Assembly: GCA_026710565.1 (NCBI GenBank) | Contig: JAPOQV010000464.1 | Coordinates: forward strand, 1 to 17,701 | Length of the DNA stretch: 17,701 bases | Reading direction: 5' to 3' | Source: Spirochaetaceae bacterium | GTDB lineage: Bacteria; Spirochaetota; Spirochaetia; SZUA-6; Bin103 | Shown: piece after piece, positions 7,682 to 13,459 of the stretch | Layout of the letters: each line of letters begins with the position of its first letter | Numbering within the stretch: position 1 is the stretch's first letter | The notes under the pieces: model-generated | Told to the model about the DNA's origin: nothing | Database searches by the model: none | The model's input: only the letters and a program-made list of their open reading frames with translations | Made by a program: the position numbers and the translations under genes

Positions 7682-8511
7682 GTCGGTCCGCCCCGCGGCC
7701 CCCGGTCAGCTCCGCGCACCCGCGCCACTGCGCCGTCCGACTCGAGGAGCGGCAGGCGACCGGCCGCATCCACGCCCGGACCGTGCAGCACGGCGCGCTG
7801 CTCGGGCGTCAACTCCCGCGTCCAGTCGCCCCAGACTTCCTCCGGGAGAAAGAGGCGGCCGGCGTGAGCGACCACCGCGCGGGCGGTGTAGGTGTACAGC
7901 ACGACCCGCCGGCCGCCCTCTCCGTTCCCGCGCGGCGCGCCATGCGTGATGGTTTCGGCGAACAGCACCAGATCGCCGGCCCGCGTCGGCAGCTCCCGGA
8001 CCACGTCCATGGCGGCGCCCCGATCGCCGCCGGCCAGCACGCCCGCGGGCGCCGGCTCCACGGCCTTGTGGCTGCCTGGCACCACGCACATGCCCCCTTC
8101 GCCGCCCAACTGCCACGCCGCGGTCACGGCACTGGCGAAGATGCGGCCGTTCTGCTGGTGGTACCACGCGGCGGGTGAGAACGGCTCCCCGCCTCCCTGC
8201 AACTCCGCCCCGGTCCCGTCGCTGCCGGCGAGCAGCCGCGGGCCATGGTCCAGCCGGAAGCGGACGCCGCACAACTCGTTCAGCCGCGCCACCACGTCCG
8301 GGTGGATCAGCAGTCGGCGAAACGGCTCGCGGTGCGGTTTGGGCCAACCGAGCATGCCCGCGGCCGCAGCCGGCGTCCCGGCGACCGCGTCGACAGCCCG
8401 GTTGCAGGCATCGACGTCCGTGACGCCGAGCGCACCGGGGACCACCAGGTAACCCTGCAGGTCGAAGCGGTACCGCTGGTCGTCGGTCAGGTGGAACCGG
8501 CCGCCTGCCAT
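7678..8511 (-). CDS. PhyH family protein, paralogue B, with degenerate metal site
   Basis: The 277-residue product is clearly related to its downstream neighbour. It shares the D-L-x-G-Y-L start, F-R-L-D-H-G-P, V-P-G-S-H-K, T-H-G and a C-terminal T-P-E-Q-R-A-V-x-H-G-P. The segment corresponding to H119-G-E121 of paralogue A reads Q105-G-G107 here, so both proximal metal ligands appear lost, while H190 is kept. The loop before V-P-G-S-H-K is also shortened. The protein may be inactive, may work with A, or may use other ligands. The start at 8511 is supported by AGGAGG at 8522-8527; a longer in-frame ATG at 8589 would overlap the upstream GNAT gene by 32 bp and lacks support. The stop overlaps the next start by four nt. 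Confidence 0.83.
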   Translation of the reverse strand: MAGGRFHLTDDQRYRFDLQGYLVVPGALGVTDVDACNRAVDAVAGTPAAAAGMLGWPKPHREPFRRLLIHPDVVARLNELCGVRFRLDHGPRLLAGSDGTGAELQGGGEPFSPAAWYHQQNGRIFASAVTAAWQLGGEGGMCVVPGSHKAVEPAPAGVLAGGDRGAAMDVVRELPTRAGDLVLFAETITHGAPRGNGEGGRRVVLYTYTARAVVAHAGRLFLPEEVWGDWTRELTPEQRAVLHGPGVDAAGRLPLLESDGAVARVRGADRGPRGGPT

Positions 8512-8521
8512 CGCTCGCTTA

Positions 8522-8527
8522 CCTCCT
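8522..8527 (-). promoter_or_regulatory. Ribosome binding site deciding the start of PhyH paralogue B
   Basis: AGGAGG on the minus strand, ten nt before the ATG at 8511. It selects this start over the upstream ATG at 8589 and removes the overlap with the GNAT gene. Confidence 0.75.
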
Positions 8528-8557
8528 GCGTCCTCGCCATCGAATTGCGTGCCATCG

Positions 8558-9343
8558 TCAGTGTGGTGCGTGGCTGACGCGTGCTGCAAGAGCGGACAAT
8601 TCGTCAGCCTGGGCTCTCCATCGTTCGATTTCCAGCATCAGCTTCCGGCGTTCTTCCCGTGTGAGATCGCCGAGCTTCTCTCGACGCCAAAGCTCATGTT
8701 CAGCATGGCGACAGTACGATTCTGCCAGGAACAGGTCGGAATCCTCTGCGAACCCGAACTTTCGGTGCCAGGCTCGGCTCGCGTCGTTACCGAGGTTGTA
8801 TCGACTCTTCAACGTACTATGTCCGCTATCATGTAATTGATCGGTAACCGATGATACAAGGGCTGTCGCTACACCCACTCGCTGCCATTCCGGAGTAACG
8901 AAGAGTACATCCAACAGCACGGAGCCGCCTCGCATCCCGATCACGAGGGCAGCACCGACAACCGATTCCCGTTCGCCTTCGGGCTGGGAGACCAAAGCCA
9001 AGCGCGACGCCGGAAGAGGGTGTCCGCGTTCGCCGGAAAAGAACCCTGTGACATTGTTTCTGGCCGAATCGAGGATTCTCTCATCCTCCCAGTCACAATA
9101 CTCGATGGCGTCTCTGAATGCGGCCACAAAAGCGTCAATCATGCCCGGCTGATACCTGCTTTCCACGGGCCTGATCTGACAAGGATATCGGTATGAACGC
9201 CGCTCGGTATTGAGGGAGGTGGTAACGGTCCAATGTGCCGGCGAGACATGCGCTTTACCGTCCCAATACTCGTATTTCCACCCTGGCTCTCCTGCCATGA
9301 CGTGAAACTCGTCAATCGTCATCGGCAGGTGCCTGGAACGCAT
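8558..9343 (-). CDS. GNAT family N-acetyltransferase
   Basis: The 261-residue protein should transfer an acetyl group from acetyl-CoA to an amine. The acetyl-CoA loop is Q154-R-V-G-V-A159 (Q/R-x-x-G-x-A), preceded by the strand L-L-D-V-L-F-V-T-P-E-W. The later N-D-A-S-R-A-W-H-R-K-F-G-F is the standard beta-5/alpha-4 end of GNAT domains. The N-terminal 45 residues (D-E-F...P-G-W-K-Y-E-Y-W-D-G-K) form a short module often seen before GNAT domains in Planctomycetes-type genomes, as I recall. The last 60 residues are Arg/Glu-rich helix. Starts at 9343 and 9322 are both possible, neither with a good Shine-Dalgarno. GC is somewhat lower than in the glycan operons. The substrate is unknown. Confidence 0.8.
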   Translation of the reverse strand: MRSRHLPMTIDEFHVMAGEPGWKYEYWDGKAHVSPAHWTVTTSLNTERRSYRYPCQIRPVESRYQPGMIDAFVAAFRDAIEYCDWEDERILDSARNNVTGFFSGERGHPLPASRLALVSQPEGERESVVGAALVIGMRGGSVLLDVLFVTPEWQRVGVATALVSSVTDQLHDSGHSTLKSRYNLGNDASRAWHRKFGFAEDSDLFLAESYCRHAEHELWRREKLGDLTREERRKLMLEIERWRAQADELSALAARVSHAPH

Positions 9344-9493
9344 CAGACCGAAGTTCCGGAGGAACGAAGGGGGACAACATCATCTGCCGCACTCAAGCCA
9401 CGAACGCGCGCTGCACCTCCGGTAGCGTTCAGCATGGCCAACTTGGCTTCGCCGGCTGCCGTGGGGCAGATCGCGAACTCAGGTAGAGGATGC

Positions 9494-10519
9494 TCACGGT
9501 GACCTCACCTCCGACACAGCCTTGGCCAGTCGAGCTTCCAGCAGGTCGATGTTCTGTGCGGCAACGTCATAATCACATGACTCGCCCTCCTTTAACCAGA
9601 TGAACCATATGTCAGAGGCGGGAAGACCGAATATCGTGGCCCCAGGCACCGCGAGCCGGGCGACCGTCTGCCAGATCGGCGCATACTCGCCTTCCACACG
9701 CACTCGAACGCTGACAGAACCCTTTCCCCAGTTCAGAGAGGCACCTTGCCGCTTCGCCACGGCCAGGAGTCGGTCGGCGACATCGCGAGCTGTGGCGGTT
9801 GGCAGCGCGTCACTGAACAACTCGGGAGTCAACTTCGGTTGCGGCTTGGCGTGGCCAGCGGTCTTCCCGATGACGCGCGGTACGAGCGTTTGCGTCGACC
9901 CGCCCCGAAACTGCTTGATTTCCACCGCGAGCACTTCGATCTCCGGCATGTGCGCGTTGAGGAATTCGACCACGCGTTTGAGGGGTTCGGGGATGTCGTC
10001 TGCGATGAACAGCAGCCGGAGCCGTCCGGCCGCGAGGTTCGTGTACACCTGCCTCCAGAATTTTTCGGCATCCGGGGCTTCCTCCTTCTGAAGCAGCCAC
10101 GCAAGCTTATCGTCGGGATCGAGCCCCCGTGCGCTGCATGACTCCTCGAACGCCCTGCGCAGCTCGTCTACTCTCCAGGTCTGCGCGTGCGCCGCGTACT
10201 CCAGCATCTGCCCGACGACAGTGCGACGGATTTCGGGATTCGAGCCTCGCTTCACCTCAGCCAGCGTCGGGACTGCGTCCTGATCGACGATGAGGAGGTC
10301 GATCGCCCAGTGAGCTCCCGCATTGGCGGTCTCGGCGATTCCCATCTCTCGATTGACGACGACCCACCGCCGCGCGTCGTCCGGTCGTATCTGTTTCCCA
10401 TCCAACAACTCCGGGTGCTCGGCGACCAGCTTCTGGAGTTCTTCCTCGTTTGAAAACGCCTCTTCTTCCAGCGGCTCAAGGCCCCCTTCGCCTGCTCTTG
10501 TGTAGATGCGTTCGGCCAT
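9494..10519 (-). CDS. PD-(D/E)XK nuclease-like protein
   Basis: This 341-residue protein has a clear restriction-endonuclease-like core: Glu in the first helix (E25-E27, in a run like E-E-E-L-Q-K-L-V-A-E-H-P-E-L-L), D74 in I-D-L-L-I-V-D, E88-V-K90, and Q104 in the next helix. This order (E...D...ExK...Q) is that of DUF91/NucS-like and related nucleases. Residues about 150-220 continue with strand-helix elements, including L-R-L-L-F-I-A-D-D-I. The C-terminal 100 residues form a separate domain I do not recognise. An in-frame ATG 48 nt upstream (10567) is possible, but 10519 begins the conserved part. It sits 58 bp upstream of a co-directional neighbour only by position; no partner methylase is present, so it is not an obvious restriction system. 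DNA repair or defence are both possible. Confidence 0.72.
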   Translation of the reverse strand: MAERIYTRAGEGGLEPLEEEAFSNEEELQKLVAEHPELLDGKQIRPDDARRWVVVNREMGIAETANAGAHWAIDLLIVDQDAVPTLAEVKRGSNPEIRRTVVGQMLEYAAHAQTWRVDELRRAFEESCSARGLDPDDKLAWLLQKEEAPDAEKFWRQVYTNLAAGRLRLLFIADDIPEPLKRVVEFLNAHMPEIEVLAVEIKQFRGGSTQTLVPRVIGKTAGHAKPQPKLTPELFSDALPTATARDVADRLLAVAKRQGASLNWGKGSVSVRVRVEGEYAPIWQTVARLAVPGATIFGLPASDIWFIWLKEGESCDYDVAAQNIDLLEARLAKAVSEVRSP

Positions 10520-10576
10520 CACACGGCCGCCTTGTCGGCCCACGATCTCATCGTTGCACCTCCACACATCGGAATC

Positions 10577-12031
10577 TCATGTTGCAGACGACGCGTGCGG
10601 ATCCGGGATCAGACGAGAAGTAGACATCAGGAACCCGCGTTTGGCCAACTCCTGTTGCAGCCGGCCGCTCGCGGCGAGCTGCTCGATGCGTGCCCGCTGG
10701 TCCCGACGAGCACGCCCGTCCACGGCGTGCGGGTCGCACAAGCGGTGGAGCCGGTGCCGCAGGCTGTCGAGCGCAGACGCGGCAGCGCCGCCGGCGCCGG
10801 CCAGGTCGTTCATCTCGCCGGGGTCGTCGGCGAGATTGAAGAGCAGCGGCTGAAATCCGAGGGTGTCGACGAGCTTCCAGTCTCCCTGCCGGACCGCGAA
10901 GGAGGCGGCGCGAGGGAACATGTGGCACTCCGCGATCGCGTGATCCGGCCGCGAAGTGCCGTCGCCGTGACCGCCCGCCAGCGCGAGCAACGACGCCCCG
11001 CGCGCAAAGCCGGGCGGGCGCAGCCCTACCGCGTCGCCGATCGTGGGGTACAGGTCCAGCAGCGACACCGGCTGCCGGCAGACGCGGCCGGAAGCCACGC
11101 CGGGACCCCGGATCAGCAATGGCACCCGCAGGCTGTCCTCGTACATCGAGATCTTCCCCCACGCGCCATGCGCGCGCGCCTGCTCGCCGTGGTCCGAGGT
11201 GTAGATCACCAGCGTGTCACCGGCCAGCCCGTTGGCGTGCACGGCGTCGAGCACGCGGCCGACGTGGCGGTCCACCTCCTCGATCTCCGCGTGGTAGGCG
11301 GAGTGCGCCCGCGCGATCCTGTCCGGCCCGCCGGCATAGCCGGCCGTCCACCGGCTGCGGACCCGTTCCGCTTCGGACAGGTCCTCGAACGGCTGCAGGT
11401 ACTTGGGCGCCAGCGGCGCTACCCGGTCCAGGTGGTGCCGGAAGCGCTCGGGATCGGGCCGCCACGGCGGATGCGGCTTGTAGTAGTGCACGGCCAGCAC
11501 CCAGGGGCGGTCCGAAGGGCGGCCGGACTCCAGGAACCGCACCGCCTCCTGCGTGATCCGTTCTTCCGTGCCGTGCGGTTCGCCCGGCGATTCGGCCGGC
11601 CGCACCTGCCAGAACTGTTCGACGGAGCCGGGACGGGTCACCGGCGGGCTGTCGCGAAACAGGCCGGTCACGTCCCAGTTCCGCCTGACCTTGACCGTCA
11701 TCGGCCACTCGACACTTGCGGTGCCGCGTTCGGTGAAGTCCAGCTTGCCGGTCACCGCATGCAGCACGCCGCACTCCCGCAGGTACGTGCCCCAGTCCGG
11801 CCGGCCGCCGTCGTACGGGGTCGCGTTGTCCCAGCAGCCGATCTCGTGCGCGTACCGGCCCGCGAACCAGCTCGCCCGCGACGGCGCGCAGATGGGATAC
11901 GTGCACCAACAGGAGTCGAACCGGGTCCCCTCCCCGGCCAGCCGGTCCAGGTTGGGGGTCCTGGTCCGGCCCCCGTAACAGCCGATGAACTCGGCGTTGT
12001 GCTGGTCGGAGACGATGCAGACGACGTTCAC
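10577..12031 (-). CDS. Sulfatase (formylglycine-dependent, choline-sulfatase-like)
   Basis: The 484-residue product is a type I sulfatase that hydrolyses sulfate esters. The signature C48-A-P-S-R52 is the cysteine form converted to formylglycine, followed by A-S-W-F-A-G-R-Y. The metal-site start is S-D9-Q-H-N, and the later T-S-D-H-G-E...W-G-K-I-S-M-Y-E-D-S-L-R-V-P-L segment supplies the remaining metal and substrate residues. Length and layout fit small-molecule or glycan sulfatases. There is no signal peptide, so it probably acts in the cytoplasm on imported sulfated sugars. Maturation would need a formylglycine-generating or anaerobic maturase elsewhere. The start is GTG 12031, overlapping the stop of an upstream RHH gene by four nt (GTGA); GGGAG lies about 12 nt upstream. 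The exact substrate is unknown. Confidence 0.9.
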   Translation of the reverse strand: MNVVCIVSDQHNAEFIGCYGGRTRTPNLDRLAGEGTRFDSCWCTYPICAPSRASWFAGRYAHEIGCWDNATPYDGGRPDWGTYLRECGVLHAVTGKLDFTERGTASVEWPMTVKVRRNWDVTGLFRDSPPVTRPGSVEQFWQVRPAESPGEPHGTEERITQEAVRFLESGRPSDRPWVLAVHYYKPHPPWRPDPERFRHHLDRVAPLAPKYLQPFEDLSEAERVRSRWTAGYAGGPDRIARAHSAYHAEIEEVDRHVGRVLDAVHANGLAGDTLVIYTSDHGEQARAHGAWGKISMYEDSLRVPLLIRGPGVASGRVCRQPVSLLDLYPTIGDAVGLRPPGFARGASLLALAGGHGDGTSRPDHAIAECHMFPRAASFAVRQGDWKLVDTLGFQPLLFNLADDPGEMNDLAGAGGAAASALDSLRHRLHRLCDPHAVDGRARRDQRARIEQLAASGRLQQELAKRGFLMSTSRLIPDPHASSAT

Positions 12032-12270
12032 AGGAGATTCGCACTCCCTGCATCCGGACCGAGTACGTCACGTCTGACGTCATCCCAGTCCAGGACCGGA
12101 TCGGTCGGATCACGCAACCGTTCCAGGGCTATGCCGAGATCGTCGAAGTCCTCCAGGTATCGTTCTATTGCCTGCCGGACGAGATCGGCGCGACTGCGGT
12201 TGAGCTCCCTGGCGGCAGCGTCCAGCGCTCCCACCAGGGCATCCGGCACCCTTGCGGTGATCTGGCTCAC
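12028..12270 (-). CDS. Ribbon-helix-helix (CopG/antitoxin-type) DNA-binding protein
   Basis: This 80-residue protein begins I-T-A-R-V-P-D (the DNA-contacting beta strand), followed by L-V-G-A-L-D-A-A-A-R-E-L-N-R-S-R-A-D-L-V-R-Q-A-I-E-R-Y-L, the two helices of an RHH domain. The tail (D-P-x-D-P-V-L-D-W-D-D-V-R-R) resembles the toxin-binding tail of RHH antitoxins. The start is GTG 12270 with a repeated AGGAGG at 12288-12280, about nine nt away; reading is open further upstream to 12351, but the ribosome site lies inside that part. No RelE/ParE-like toxin follows: the stop overlaps the sulfatase start instead. It may be an orphan antitoxin or a local repressor of the sulfatase operon. An inverted repeat lies just upstream. 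Confidence 0.82.
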   Translation of the reverse strand: MSQITARVPDALVGALDAAARELNRSRADLVRQAIERYLEDFDDLGIALERLRDPTDPVLDWDDVRRDVLGPDAGSANLL

Positions 12271-12279
12271 GGCTTCTCC

Positions 12280-12288
12280 CCTCCTCCT
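12280..12288 (-). promoter_or_regulatory. Ribosome binding site of the RHH gene
   Basis: The minus strand reads two overlapping AGGAGG copies, 9 to 12 nt before the GTG at 12270. This decides the start against longer versions of the same frame. Confidence 0.75.
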
Positions 12289-12297
12289 TAGTTCGTC

Positions 12298-12336
12298 GCC
12301 AAAGTCAGTCGATGTCAAGGCACTCCATGACTTGGC
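12298..12336. promoter_or_regulatory. Interrupted inverted repeat in the divergent RHH/desulfhydrase region (possible operator)
   Basis: GCCAAAGTCA (12298-12307) and TGACTTGGC (12328-12336) are reverse complements apart from one extra A, separated by 20 nt. On the minus strand a consensus-like TTGACA (12318-12313) lies between the arms, though no good -10 was found at the right distance. Its place ahead of the RHH gene suggests an autoregulatory operator; this is inferred. Confidence 0.4.
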
Positions 12337-12370
12337 GCAGGGACGGCCCATGCGGGTCCGCCCGGTCGGC

Positions 12371-12376
12371 TATACT
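12371..12376 (+). promoter_or_regulatory. Candidate -10 box close to the desulfhydrase start
   Basis: TATACT lies 3 nt before the first ATG (12380) and 9 nt before the second (12386). No Shine-Dalgarno is visible, so the message may start at or near the ATG (leaderless). No matching -35 was seen. Confidence 0.35.
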
Positions 12377-12379
12377 TCG

Positions 12380-13459
12380 ATGACGATGAGCACCTCCGCA
12401 ATCCGGCGCCTGAACGCCCTGCCGCAACGGCCCTATCTCCCCGCTCCGTCGCCGCTGCAGCGTATGGAACGGCTCTCGGCGCTGCTCGGCGGCCCGGATC
12501 TGCTGATCAAGCGCGACGACACGCTGCCACTGGCCCTGGGCGGCAACAAGGTGCGCAAGCTCACGTACGTGGTGGCGGACGCTCTGGCGCAGGGCGCCGA
12601 CACGCTGATCACCACCGGCGCCATCCAGTCCAACCACTGCCTGCTGACGCTGGCGGCGGCCAACCGCGAAGGCCTGTCCTGCCGCCTGGTGCTGGAGGAG
12701 CGGGTGCCCGGCACGTACAACCCGGAGGCCAGCGGCAACAACTTCCTGTACCGGCTGCTCGGAGCGGAGCGCATCGACGTGGTCGAACGCGACGCTTCGC
12801 CGGACGCCATGCGGCGGGCGGAAGCCGACGCCCGCGCCGAGGGCCGCACGCCCTACGTGATACCGGGAGGGGCCTCCAATCCGCTGGGCGGATGCGGTTA
12901 CGCGTCGTGCGCGGTGGAACTGCTCGACCAGCTCGAGGAGATGGGGCTGACCGCGGACCGGATCGTCTGCGCGTCCGGCAGCGGCGGGACCCATGCCGGC
13001 CTGGTGGCCGGGTTGATCGCCGCCGGCTCCGACGTCGAGGTCACCGGCATCAACGTGAGCCGGTCGCGGGCCGAACAGGAACCGCACGTGACGGCGCTCA
13101 CCGAGGCGATCCTGACCTTCCTGGGTCTCAGCGCGGCGTCCGCGGCCGATCGGGTGGCCTGCCGGGACGAGTGGCTCGGCCCCGGCTACTCCCTGCCGTC
13201 CGCGGAGATGCTGGAGGCGGTCACCATGGTGGCGCGGACGCAGGGGATCGTGCTGGATCCGGTGTACACGGGCAAGACGATGGCGGGCCTGATCGGCATG
13301 ATCCGCGGTGGCGAGCTGCATGCGGGTCAGACCGTGGTGTTCCTGTACACGGGCGGCACCTCCGCCCTGTTCGCCAACCGGGGCATGTTCACCTCGGCCC
13401 TGGCCGACGCGGGCCATGACAGCCGTCGGCCCGAACTGATTGCGGCCGGCAACCCTTGA
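12380..13459 (+). CDS. dcyD: D-cysteine desulfhydrase (PLP-dependent, ACC deaminase superfamily)
   Basis: The 359-residue enzyme would convert D-cysteine to pyruvate, H2S and ammonia. The PLP lysine is K57 in G-G-N-K-V-R-K, Q83-S-N-H86 follows, and the phosphate loop is S199-G-S-G-G-T-H. Two sites separate this group from ACC deaminase, in which a Glu and a Leu are required: here they read Thr, T297 in V-Y-T-G-K and T324 in L-Y-T-G-G, which supports desulfhydrase rather than deaminase activity. The protein is some 30 residues longer than the E. coli enzyme, mainly at the termini. ATG starts at 12380 and 12386 are both possible. It is divergent from the RHH-sulfatase operon, and its end overlaps the next gene's likely start by 20 bp. 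Sulfur release here may link to sulfated or cysteine-bearing compounds, but that is speculation. Confidence 0.85.
   Translation: MTMSTSAIRRLNALPQRPYLPAPSPLQRMERLSALLGGPDLLIKRDDTLPLALGGNKVRKLTYVVADALAQGADTLITTGAIQSNHCLLTLAAANREGLSCRLVLEERVPGTYNPEASGNNFLYRLLGAERIDVVERDASPDAMRRAEADARAEGRTPYVIPGGASNPLGGCGYASCAVELLDQLEEMGLTADRIVCASGSGGTHAGLVAGLIAAGSDVEVTGINVSRSRAEQEPHVTALTEAILTFLGLSAASAADRVACRDEWLGPGYSLPSAEMLEAVTMVARTQGIVLDPVYTGKTMAGLIGMIRGGELHAGQTVVFLYTGGTSALFANRGMFTSALADAGHDSRRPELIAAGNP

Noticed and set aside
9344..9493. Open minus-strand stretch between the nuclease-like and GNAT genes
   Set aside because: About 50 codons are open, but there is no plausible start and no recognisable similarity.
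12380..13459. ACC deaminase as the function of the PLP enzyme
   Set aside because: The positions that carry Glu and Leu in ACC deaminase carry Thr here (T297, T324), as in D-cysteine desulfhydrase.
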